Below are positions 18,855 through 27,182 of a stretch of 33,180 nt of DNA, piece after piece. A program made the translations under genes and the position numbers. Position 1 is the stretch's first letter. Each line of letters starts with the position of its first letter. Under the pieces are notes generated by a model that saw nothing but the letters and a program-made list of their open reading frames with translations, did not search any database and had not been told where the DNA came from. Source of the DNA: Perkinsus olseni (lineage: Eukaryota; Perkinsozoa; Perkinsida; Perkinsidae); NCBI GenBank assembly GCA_013115135.1, contig JABANP010000552.1, positions 1-33,180 on the forward strand, written 5' to 3'.

Positions 18855-19515
18855 TAAGTTTACTAAGGCGTATCTTAGCTTCACCCATGCTCATCATGGG
18901 AGAGGTTGGGCCGGCGTTGAAAGATTTTAGATGAAAGGTTCAGTACGGCTGCTTAGTAGACCTTGCCGCCTGAATTTTGAGAGCATCTCAAAAACCGCTT
19001 TCCGACGTGTGAGCGAGTTTACAGTCCAACGCTTATGCTTCCCTCTTCGTTAGGCTCGAAGCCGCTGTGCTCAGTTAGTGGCTCTCTGTAGCGTTAACAT
19101 GCGGTGCAATAAGACGATTCGTGGAGACCCCAGTGCAATTTGTGTGGTTTTATAGACCAACGCCGGTCCTTGCCGATGCGCTCAGAGGCTCTCTGTATAG
19201 TTGGCATGCAGTGCAATCAGACGATTCGTCAAGGTGCTTTTCCCGGGGGTATATCCGATCCTGGGAGTGCTCATGAGGCCGGCGAGAGGCTGTCCAGTGT
19301 TGGAAACCTTATCATCATAATTTCAACATCATCATAACGGTTGTCAGTATTAGGGAATTACTTATATTGATTACTCATGATTAAACTGAGGCGTATCTTA
19401 GGTTGATCCTTGCTCATCATGGGGGAGGTTGGGTTGGCCGTGAAAAAGTCTAGTCCTCATAATTCTAACATCATCATAATCATCATCACCGTTGTCAGTA
19501 TTAGTGAATTACTTA
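18855..19515. repeat. Cluster of direct repeats
   Basis: Segments recur in direct orientation: 18858-18925 with 19383-19450 (gaggcgtatcttag, tgctcatcatggg, gaggttgggt), and 19305-19365 with 19465-19515 (catcatcataa, gttgtcagtattag.gaattactta). The (atc)n tracts suggest slippage in a non-coding area. They lie just upstream of the SufE gene. Confidence 0.7.
19005..19245 (+). repeat. Left arm of a large imperfect inverted repeat
   Basis: About 240 bp whose reverse complement matches 20880-21110 with frequent long identities, for example gcaaggaccggcgttggtct followed by ataaaaccacacaaattg. Each arm contains two diverged half-units of about 115 bp. The arms face each other across about 1.6 kb containing the SufE gene. 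Related single pieces occur at about 12984-13030 and 20355-20560. Confidence 0.82.
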
Positions 19516-19650
19516 CAATACTCATGCATGGTCGGGCCTCGCTTCTCGATGGGGCCCAGGTTGAATCGGAGCTGTGGCCAAGTAGTTAAACCCGACGGTC
19601 AAGGACGACGACGGCGAGCCAGGCTTTCACCATCATCATTAATCCTCATC

Positions 19651-20237
19651 ATGATAGTGACGATGATCCTCACCATAACGATAACTGCACGTTTGTCACA
19701 TCAACAGCCGATGCTCTCTTTGTCATCATCACCATCCTCCTCGGCCCAGTTATATCGCCAACTAATCTGGTTGGGCCGCCAGAACGACGACACCGGTCAG
19801 TACCATTACACTGATGACGACCGGGTTCCCGGCTGCGTTAGTCGCGTTTACGTAGCGTGCGATTGGATGCCCGAAAACGGGAGTAAAACTGACAGTGACC
19901 GAGTTCAACCTCGAGACCGTTTGCTTTACACCGTTCGTGCTGAAGATTCGCCCTTGACGAGGGGTCTGGCGAAGTTGTTGTCGTCGAAATTAAACGGCAA
20001 GACCCCAGAGGTGACACTGGAACGATTTTCAGGAGACGTTATTTTACCTGTTGTTTTCAGGAAGTGTTGGCGGTTGACGGTGAAGAACTTGTCGAGCATT
20101 TCGGCCTGGCTCACTCGCTGACGCCGCAGAGAACCAACGGTTTTGTGAGCATGATAAGACACATGCAGAGACAGGCTGATGAGAAGCGGCGAGAGCGTCG
20201 ACGCCATCTACGAGGACGGAAGAAGCGGCTTTCGTGA
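19651..20237 (+). CDS. sufE: SufE-like Fe-S cluster assembly protein, two exons
   Basis: SufE accepts sulfur from the cysteine desulfurase SufS for iron-sulfur cluster assembly; in alveolates the SUF system works in the plastid. The domain reads SAQLYRQLIWLGRQ, RVPGCVSRVYVA with the expected catalytic Cys in VPGC, then DSPLTRGLAKLLSSKLNGKT. Removing a 50-nt intron (20011-20060, GTGACA to TTTTCAG) gives NGKTPEEVLAVDGEELVEHF, LTPQRTNGFVSMIRHMQRQA and a basic tail. The unspliced frame ends differently at 20121. The start chosen at 19651 gives a hydrophobic leader (MIVTMILTITITARLS) and then a Ser-rich stretch, as in two-part plastid signals. An in-frame ATG at 19528 is an alternative. The leader lies over a low-complexity tract, so its reality is uncertain. 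Confidence 0.82.
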
Positions 20238-20879
20238 GCACTCCGAGTTGTATTATTGATCGTGTTGATATACTTGCCTTAGCTTGATAGCCACCATTGC
20301 TTTTGTCTGTTGTTGTTAACGAGTGATGCTAAGGAGATTTGAGGTTTACTCAAGACGCGTGTGTGTGAGTTCATAGTCCAACAGTAGTTGGTCCGGCTTA
20401 GTCAGACTCATCCCGCATAATGGCAAGGACAGAATGGTTCAGACAGAACAGCTAGTATCATAGCAACATCGGTAAAGCAACTTCCTCACAACGGTTGTCT
20501 TCAGAGACTTCCTGTAGCGATTGATACGCAGTGCGATCAGACGTGAATTGCTACCGTCATTTAAGATCAGAAGCAAGGAATATTGAAAACGGGGAGTCTC
20601 ACAAGACTTGTGAGATCTCTCCGTGAATGGGGGAGTGAGCTTTCCGTTAACTCAACGGCGTAATGTTTAGATCGCTGATCCCATCTTGCTGCGATACGAA
20701 GCTACGCTGAAGCTGAGTGGCGGATGATAAGAAGACAGCAGATGAAAGATCGAATTACAGATGGCAAAACCCGGGTGTTGGATTCTCTATCCGCCAGTCT
20801 CTTCACCACGGCGTTGAAGACGAGGGCCCGAAGTTTCCGAAGCGAGGGACACATCGTTATCATTCACCACCTAAAGAAG
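20238..20879. other. Repeat-rich spacer, no gene
   Basis: 20355-20560 carries diverged, plus-orientation pieces of the inverted-repeat family (gtgtgagttcatagtccaac, gcagtgcgatcagacg). 20655-20810 is the second copy of the repeat at 15935-16085. No coding region was recognised. Confidence 0.6.
20655..20810. repeat. Dispersed repeat (about 150 bp), copy 2
   Basis: Same orientation as 15935-16085, sharing gaagctacgctgaagct, gagtggcggatgataagaa and cagatggcaaaacccgg. Its short open frame has no recognisable product. Confidence 0.75.
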
Positions 20880-21110
20880 CTTGCTGACGAATCGTCTGAT
20901 TGCACTGTATGCCAACTATACAGAGAGTCCCTGAGCACATCGGCAAGGACCGGCGTTGGTCTATAAAACCACACAAATTGCACTGGGGTCTTCATGAACC
21001 GTTTGATTGCACTGCATGCCAACGTTACAGAGGGAGCCACTAATTGAGCACACCGGCCTCGAGTCTAGCGAAGCGGGAAGCGTCAGCGTTGGACTGTAAA
21101 CTCGGTCACA
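20880..21110 (-). repeat. Right arm of the large imperfect inverted repeat
   Basis: Reverse-complement partner of 19005-19245. In this arm ggcgttggtctataaaacca contains a TATA-like word that is present in both arms. Confidence 0.82.
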
Positions 21111-22053
21111 CTGGTGGATTCGGTATGATGAAGTCAGATACCCGACGGTGCGATGCACGACGGTTGAACTCGCCCTTATTCAGCGACGAGACATAGTCGT
21201 GCGGTCTGCCTGAGTTTCTATCGTAGAGAAATGCGGAACGATTTCTTGTGGGGGAAACCTCTAGCTGTGGTTCCAAGTGATTAGGATCACGCTTGTGTGT
21301 GCGGCTCGGGCGAGCGCGAAAGTTTGTGCGGGCTGTGGCACCCGATGAGTGGCTAGTGAGCTAGTCGTGGAGTAATATATGGAGGTGTTGGTGGATGTGC
21401 AACGAAGTGTTATAGCTCTTTCCCATCCCTCCCATTCCCTTGACGTTGGGGGACCCGGAGTGGCTCGGGGTTTTGGAGTTTCATGGTCTTGACGTAATCT
21501 CCTTACCCTCGCTACTCCCGGGTCTGCATTCGCGAATCCGGTCTCGAGGAGGTGTCGGACACCTAGTGTCCCCTCTCTCGGGTTCTGGTTTCGCGTATGC
21601 CTCTCCCAACCTCAGCGTCTATGGGTTTCCGTCTCCTGTATATACACGCAAGTCCTGTCTCCATTTTTTCGAGCGAGGAAATTTCCAGCTACTGGAAGAC
21701 AACATGAGTTTCGTAACACTGTTGTAGCAAACCCAGTAACAGCTCTGCCGCGGCAGTGTTAGTGTACCGCTAGTTCGACACAGCCCCGCGGTGGATCCTG
21801 GCCAGAGGGAACAAGTCTCTCTCTCCCGCTCGTCATGGCAGCGTTCGGGCGTGTAGCTGATCAACGCGACACAGAGCCCATCGTTAAGAGGCTAGGACGT
21901 CGGGATCAAGTCCAAGCCGCCGACGGCGTTGGACTTCGAACGGGCAAACACTGACTAGTACCAGAAACCCGAGGTTACTGTTGCCTTTATTGAGCACTGA
22001 GGTGCCCACTAGTCACCTAATACGAAAAGCTATTCTCGAGGCTGTCTAAAGCG
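21111..22053. other. No gene recognised
   Basis: A plus frame of 95 codons at 21440-21727 shows no signal, domain or paralogue. No repeats or RNA genes were recognised. Confidence 0.35.
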
Positions 22054-22074
22054 CTGCAGGCTCTCTTCCTGCAG
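22054..22074. repeat. Short hairpin upstream of a secreted-protein gene
   Basis: CTGCAGG and CCTGCAG flank a 7-base loop. It lies about 75 bp before the ATG at 22149. Confidence 0.6.
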
Positions 22075-22148
22075 GGCTGATACGCCCTTGGGTTTCGCAG
22101 ATCAGAAATCGCTACTGTCTTCCCTCAGTTCAAACGTTGTGAACTGCG

Positions 22149-22586
22149 ATGATGCACACCACCCTACTCGGTATCGTCGTCTGCTGCGAATACTTCGTGG
22201 CCGCCTCGCCCTCGGCGGAGCGTATTTACTCCAGCCAGTCCCCCTTGATATCAGGGGACCTCATCTTCCACCCAGACCACACCTTCGATATCGACATCGT
22301 CTTGCGTGGGTGTAAGATTTCTGTCGATGGCTTGACGCTCTCGAGCCCCGTCCCTGTGCCGGATATGGTGATGATGCACAAGATGCCCATCAGCTACAAC
22401 GGCACGTCCCTGACGAATGCTGTTGAGAGTTGTGCTAATGCGAAGATCAAGATTTCTGACTTCGACCTCCCGTTGACCGGCTACTATTTCAAGGGCTACA
22501 ACACCTGGGATGATATCTACACCTTTTGGGGGGAGACGCCGGGCAACTTCGTCTACCGTCGTCGTCGATTCCTCGACCAGATGTAG
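22149..22586 (+). CDS. Small secreted protein, hypothetical
   Basis: Frame of 145 codons starting ATG ATG. The leader MMHTTLLGIVVCCEYFVAAS is a good signal peptide with cleavage likely after the Ala-Ala-Ser. The mature part is rich in Asp and Tyr and has two cysteines (RGCKIS, ESCANAK), with acidic-hydrophobic segments such as GDLIFHPDHTFDIDIVL and a basic end (RRRRF). No paralogue of this exact type occurs in the window and no domain was recognised, but the size, signal peptide and two-cysteine pattern recall the other secreted genes here. Confidence 0.65.
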   Translation: MMHTTLLGIVVCCEYFVAASPSAERIYSSQSPLISGDLIFHPDHTFDIDIVLRGCKISVDGLTLSSPVPVPDMVMMHKMPISYNGTSLTNAVESCANAKIKISDFDLPLTGYYFKGYNTWDDIYTFWGETPGNFVYRRRRFLDQM

Positions 22587-23198
22587 GGCTCTATCGGTTA
22601 TCTGGCTATGACTAGTACCAGGCCGAGAAGATCATCCCCGATTTCTGAGTTACGATTCGTCCATTCTCAGTCACGAAGGAGTTGCGAAGGTTGCTCACCT
22701 TATTGCTAATTATTACGCCTCATCATTCTCGGACTCACTCAGGCACTTCGAAGGGGCCTCTGGATTTCTATTTATCGCCTTTTTCCCGGCTCACCAATAC
22801 TCGGAGGGCTCGATGGTTTACCGTTGACATCATTATATCAGTCGCACTAGAATAACCGTAGTTACCAGCAGTTGCCAGCTGCCATTCCGTTGTCCATCTG
22901 GCTGCATCTAACGTCTTATCGTTCTTAATAAGTGGCTTTTGATATCATTCTCGCACGGGGTGTGCGGCGGCCACATCCACTTTGTTCGAACTCACAGCCC
23001 GTTGTCGGTCTTTTCAGCTTGCCTCCTCGCCGCTCCCTTCAGCTGAGAGTCCCGCTCATGAGCTGCGTGACTGTGTCGGAAGAACGCTCTTCCTTTCCTT
23101 CTTTTCTTCCTTGTCGGACGAGAGCGCAAGTTTGACAAAGAGAGCTCTTCGAGAGCTATAAAGCGGTGCTCACTTGCCACTTTCTAGCTCTCGAACAG
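22587..23198. other. No gene recognised
   Basis: Short unsupported frames only; no motif or repeat was recognised. Confidence 0.35.
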
Positions 23199-23259
23199 CT
23201 TCTCCTGACTCAGGAGAAGGCTTCTCCTTCAGACAGCCTCAGGAGTCCTGAAGCTGTCT
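23199..23259. repeat. Pair of adjacent palindromes upstream of secreted-protein gene
   Basis: 23199-23219 is a perfect 21-base palindrome (CTTCTCCTGA, C, TCAGGAGAAG). 23231-23259 is a 29-base palindrome with one mismatched pair, built around CAGGAGTCCTG and GACAGC/GCTGTC. They end about 185 bp before the ATG of the gene at 23445 and share the CTCAGGAG word. Confidence 0.85.
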
Positions 23260-23444
23260 TGAACGGACTGTCGCTGCAACCATAGGCGTGTGCCGACAGG
23301 GAAGTCATGGTGGACAGCGGCACCGAGCACACCTTCGAGCATGCCTGATCGTTTGCTACAGCGAGCGAAGCTTAGGCGATGGTCACAGCCCGGAGATAGA
23401 CCTTCAACACAATAATCGTCGAGCAGTTGCTCCCTCATCTCTTA

Positions 23445-24380
23445 ATGCCCGCCAGCCATCGCATCATCGTTAGATACCTTCTACTAGCAACCGGTCCACT
23501 TCAGCTCGGCACTCCCTTTTGCTCGGCAGCTGCCACGAAGCCAAGCACGGCTCAAGGGCGCCTTGCGCCCTCCCCAGAGGACATCCCGCGGGGCATGTAC
23601 GTTCCGTGCTCAGTGCCACCCGAGCTCGAGACTATTAACTTGGCCGGCTTGCAATTCAAGTACCCTACGGGCTCGGCGCTGGTGCGTGTTTCCTATGTCG
23701 GTGCGGACACGTGTACGTGGCACTCCTTCTATCAGCTGAGGCCCTCCATGATGGGGATGGGAGATCCACGAAAGCTCGGCATCTCTAAATGTTATTTTTT
23801 CCTACCTCCCTTGCCAATCAAGCTTTGGAGGGCCTCCGCGTCGGAAAGCGGTACGCGGTGGAACGAGGATCACGGTAACGCGATCTTGTGTACGAAGAGC
23901 ACATCCACCAGAAGCAAACCAGAATTAACACTCTACTCGGATGCCGTCCACGGAAGCCGGAGAACATATAGGGAGCTCAACCTGCCGGTTGATTTGATGA
24001 TAGAAGGAACCCATAGGAGTGACCAAGCTTGGACTTCTTTCAGGGAAGCTTATATGACTGATGATAACCCCTTCAATGAACAGCCCTGGGCATCCCCCGT
24101 CACTGGTGAGAAGAACGTGAAAGATGGTACTTACTTCAATGAGCTGTCTATATTATATCTCGAAACTAAGAGCGATGGACGTCAACGTGCAACGTTCACC
24201 TCACGGGTTGACAAGTGGAAGTTTGGAACGCTCGAAAATATTTTGGTCCTCCATTTTGAGAATTGTTCCAAGCTGGAGGGACTCGACATCCGCATTTGCC
24301 AGTTGGATGATGACCAGCTTCTTGTGAAAGGATACGGGCACGAGGATACGTTATTGGGCTTCAGTTCGGATGCAATTTAA
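23445..24380 (+). CDS. Secreted protein, full-length relative of 8490-9077
   Basis: Open frame of 311 codons from the ATG at 23445; an upstream TTG at 23427 is not needed. The leader (RYLLLATGPLQLGTPFCSAAA) is signal-peptide-like. The domain shared with the truncated gene at 8490 runs from DIPRGMY...PPELE through FYQLRP, SKCYFF, AILCTK and LTLYSDAVHGSRR to NLPVDL. The C-terminal third is absent from the truncated copy (RVDKWKFGTLENILVLHFEN, then a Cys-containing end). Function unknown; probably exported through the secretory pathway. Identity between the paralogues is modest, so the duplication is old. Confidence 0.78.
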   Translation: MPASHRIIVRYLLLATGPLQLGTPFCSAAATKPSTAQGRLAPSPEDIPRGMYVPCSVPPELETINLAGLQFKYPTGSALVRVSYVGADTCTWHSFYQLRPSMMGMGDPRKLGISKCYFFLPPLPIKLWRASASESGTRWNEDHGNAILCTKSTSTRSKPELTLYSDAVHGSRRTYRELNLPVDLMIEGTHRSDQAWTSFREAYMTDDNPFNEQPWASPVTGEKNVKDGTYFNELSILYLETKSDGRQRATFTSRVDKWKFGTLENILVLHFENCSKLEGLDIRICQLDDDQLLVKGYGHEDTLLGFSSDAI

Positions 24381-25041
24381 TCGAGCTGAGCTCCTCCTCC
24401 TCCTCCTGAGTCGAAGCAGGAGAAGGCGAGATGATGTCGCAATAACTGCGGATCTAGCTGGTCTCCGACACGCGAATTTGGTGTTCAAGATTTCGCCCAA
24501 GCGTTGACTTGCCAGTTATCTAAACCATAAACTATAAGGGTGCTTCAGAACCTCGGTAAGTGCGAGGCATTGTAACTCCTCACTGGAACCTAGTGTCTCA
24601 GACGTCAGGTTAGCTTTCAGCTATCACTCAGTGGCTGCAGTGGCCGATCGAAGGCCCTACTTTTGACACTGGCGTTCTCCATGATTTTGGTCGTATAAGA
24701 CGACTCGTACTCACTCAAGATTCCATCTCCGAAAGGTCACACGTCAAGTTCTCACAAAGATTTGAGATCCTCTGGCTTCGGGAATGTGGAGGCAGAGAAA
24801 CTCGGCTAACGTGAGGATCTGAGATGGCGGCAGTATCAATACACGACGCGCCGCGATAACTGGAGGGCCACGCGGGCGCCTGAAACCATCTCTACGCCGA
24901 CGAGAAAACCGACGAGCGCGCGTTTCGCTGTTCATGTAGTGCCAGACTCTCGACTCTTTCAAGGCCAGAGGCAATGCTTGGCCTGTGGCACGCTGGAAAG
25001 CCTTGTCAACACTTTGAAGGCGCCGCTTCATGAATTGCATA
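24381..25041. other. No gene recognised
   Basis: A short (ctc)n-type tract follows the secreted gene at 24391-24412. A 121-codon minus frame at 24744-25109 runs into a tRNA-like sequence and has no recognisable domain. Confidence 0.35.
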
Positions 25042-25113
25042 AGGGCGCGCCCGGATTTGAACTGAAGATCTGCTGATTTGCAGTCAGCCTCTCTACCACT
25101 GAACTGCACACTC
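25042..25113 (-). tRNA. tRNA-Cys pseudogene, anticodon GCA
   Basis: Aligns with the two tRNA-Cys copies downstream but has an A-C mismatch in the acceptor stem, a damaged D stem (GTTC/GAGA) and a weak T stem (TTCAG/CCGGG). The anticodon loop CTGCAAA still gives GCA. It continues the roughly 180-bp spacing of the array. Confidence 0.7.
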
Positions 25114-25220
25114 TACACAAAGTATGTAACATAGCCCACTTCGCGCCTCGACTGCTGGCACCACTCGATCTATCCCCGACTTGCGGAATTGTCTGAACGG
25201 CTAGCAACGGTACTTAGCAG

Positions 25221-25293
25221 CACCCTACCCGAGCATCGAACTCGCTAGTTCCACTCTAGGAGGGCGGCGCCTTATCCATTGGACCAGCAGGGC
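25221..25293 (-). tRNA. tRNA-Arg-like, anticodon CCT
   Basis: Acceptor GCCCTGC/GTAGGGT, D arm with AATGGATAA, anticodon loop CTCCTAG (CCT, codon AGG) and T loop TTCGATG. The last anticodon-stem pair (31-39) is C-A and the T stem has a mismatch, so it is probably not functional. No T4 stretch follows. Confidence 0.65.
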
Positions 25294-25403
25294 TTCTAGC
25301 GCACATCGCCATCCACTTCGGAATAGGGACCTGCTTATCTGTGCCTGGAACTTCGATGTAGTCCACACCCATCTCTCTGTGACAGCGCTCCATGATTGAA
25401 GTA

Positions 25404-25475
25404 AGGGCGCGCCCGGATTTGAACCGAGGACCTGCTGATCTGCAGTCAGCCGCTCTACCACTGAGCTACACACCC
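25404..25475 (-). tRNA. tRNA-Cys, anticodon GCA
   Basis: Best-preserved copy: acceptor GGGTGTG/CGCGCCC, D stem GCTC/GAGC, anticodon stem GCTGA/TCAGC with CTGCAGA, T stem CTCGG/CCGGG. A box (TAGCTCAGTGG) and B box (GGTTCAAATCC) are intact. The lack of a nearby T4 terminator leaves expression uncertain. Exactly 360 bp from the copy at 25764. Confidence 0.82.
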
Positions 25476-25580
25476 TATAGAAGCCCATTAATGTAGCCAT
25501 TTAGCTATTTAACATCCAAGGATATCCGACTGGAGAGAATATATTGAATCGATCGAAAGCCTTGCAACCTCACTCAACAA

Positions 25581-25653
25581 TACCCTACCCGAGGATCGAA
25601 CTCGGAGTCTACACCTTAGGAGGGTGGCGGCTTATCCATTGGGCCAGCAGGGC
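25581..25653 (-). tRNA. tRNA-Arg-like, anticodon CCT
   Basis: Exactly 360 bp from the copy at 25221. Acceptor and T stem (CCGAG/CTCGG) pair well, and the anticodon loop is CTCCTAA. The D stem has a C-C mismatch (AAGCC where the other copy has AAGGC) and the first anticodon-stem pair is broken. Confidence 0.7.
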
Positions 25654-25763
25654 TTCTACCGCACATCGCCATCCACTTCGGAATAGGAACCTGCTTATCT
25701 ATGCCTGGAACTTCAATGTAGTCCACACCCATCTCTCGGCGACAGCGCTCCATGATTGAAGTA

Positions 25764-25835
25764 AGGGCACGCCCGGATTTGAACCGAGGACCTGCTGATC
25801 TGCAGTCAGCCGCTCTACCACTGAGCTACACACCC
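25764..25835 (-). tRNA. tRNA-Cys, anticodon GCA
   Basis: Identical arms to the copy at 25404 except one acceptor change (CGTGCCC) that keeps pairing by wobble. Internal promoter boxes are intact. There is no T4 run immediately downstream. Confidence 0.8.
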
Positions 25836-25920
25836 TATAGAAGCCCATTAATGTAGCCATTTAGCTATTTAACATTCAAGGATATCCGACTGAAGAGAAT
25901 ATTTCGAATCGATCGACTGA

Positions 25921-26332
25921 GCATCAAGAAGAGCAACAACAGAATTTGTTGGTGGCAGCCTTCGCCACTAGCTTAGCCTTATTGAAAGAGCACTCGAGCC
26001 ATAGACAGAGTATTCGCTCGGGGTTGAGTACCGCGGCCCGAAGAAGTCAATAAAACGGTCTTTCCCGGCTGGTGTGGCATTTTCCCGGGGAGCAGATTCT
26101 CTGTGCATGATTCCTCTCTTCTCGACCCTTGTAGATGATGTTGCGGAGTCTCGTCCTAGGAGCCCGAAACTCCAGGAGCGCCAACTTTTTTAACACCACT
26201 GTTACGAAAGACAACGAGAGGGCGGTTGTAATCCATCGTGCAACCATCATCAACATGACAACTTATCTCATCTGTGTCACCCAATGCTCGAGGGCGCGGC
26301 CTCCTTTCCTTCTCATCATACTCGAGGGATCT
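25921..26332. other. No gene assigned
   Basis: A minus-strand open stretch beyond the stop of the small gene at 26333 (EYDEKERRPRPRALGDTDEI, then HVDDGC, ending near 26155) looks mildly coding but could not be joined to it by a clear intron. Confidence 0.3.
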
Positions 26333-26620
26333 CTACTCCCTGCAACTGCTACGGTCATCAGCCACCCCAAACTCGGAAGGATATCGTTCAATGGCCTTCT
26401 CGATTTTCCGCTTCAGTTTACCCTCCGCGATTAGGTCCTGAGTCACTCACAGGGAAAGCCTCCAACAGCAACACGTAGTCATACTTGTTACCTCATAGTC
26501 CGAGTTTCTCTCTGTACCGGGCATAATACCACACCAATCGCAAATCACTTCCACACTGAATGTTATATTATCCCACAATACTTCAGCATAGCCCCTTCGG
26601 CATCTCTGCCCGTCGCTCAT
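26333..26620 (-). CDS. Small two-exon protein with a CDWCG motif, hypothetical
   Basis: Model: ATG at 26618-26620, exon 26620-26492, a 54-nt GT-AG intron (26491-26438, GTAACA to ACTCAG), exon 26437-26333; 77 residues. The splice joins two frames in phase: ERNSDYE and DLIAEGKLKRKIEKAIERYP. A CDWCG pair of cysteines could bind metal or form a disulfide, and the second half is a lysine-rich helix. No family was recognised. The phase-consistent join and coding-like composition are the main support. The start is uncertain because an upstream exon might exist. Confidence 0.4.
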
Positions 26621-26655
26621 ATCTGCCACAGGTCTCACTACCGATGTTACTGCAC

Positions 26656-27182
26656 CTGCATGCCGTAGCCCCTACCAGACGACGTTGATGGTCTTTCGCC
26701 GATCTTGCGTGGTGATGGCATATTACTAAGAAACTACTACTGAGCCGTCGCAGTTTTCCTGATGCGTTCGACCCCCTTCAGTGTGAAGGAGCCTTGGGAA
26801 GTTGCTTGTCCTATTGTTTAACCTATCCCTACACCCAAGCTCTGCTGTAAGACATCTAGCGGCAGAGGGCTTCTTCAAAAGCCTCGAATTCATTGTGGTA
26901 TCCACAGAAGGACGTTAGACCATTTAAGCGATCTCAAGCGTGTGCCAACAACTTTGCAGCCCAGCGAGAACACCTAGTCAGCGATGGAACTCGGTCCGAC
27001 TTGCGGATGGTTTTCAAGGGGAAGTCAGCGTCGATTGGTTCGGCAGGACAGCTAGGTAGGCATTGCGCTTCGCCTGCCGTGCGGCGGTTGGCGTCCGACT
27101 CGCCCGGCTGGGAAAGAGATGCGATAACTGAACACCACTCGCAGGATTGAGACGAGCCTGTGAATTAATACATGGGAACCAC
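26656..27182. other. No gene recognised
   Basis: An 85-codon plus frame (26893-27150) has no domain or paralogue. This spacer separates the 3' end of the ankyrin gene from the small gene at 26333. Confidence 0.35.

Larger units (their letters stand above)
25221..25920. repeat. Two tandem 360-bp units, each a tRNA-Arg plus tRNA-Cys
   Basis: Both units contain tRNA-Arg, about 110 bp of conserved spacer (gcacatcgccatccacttcg, ggaacttc.atgtagtccac), tRNA-Cys and about 70 bp of conserved flank (gatatccgactg, gaatcgatcga). Corresponding tRNAs lie exactly 360 bp apart. The tRNA-Cys pseudogene at 25042 looks like the degraded end of a third unit. Confidence 0.9.

Noticed and set aside
19500..20121. 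A 209-codon unspliced protein ending at 20121
   Set aside because: The last 37 codons come from reading through the intron. The spliced frame restores the complete SufE C-terminal half, so that end is false.
25225..25500. Minus-strand open frame of 91 codons containing SVVERLTADQQVLGSNPG
   Set aside because: This is the antisense-free translation of the tRNA-Cys and its flanks; the same spurious peptide arises wherever this tRNA occurs. The same applies to 8797-9147.
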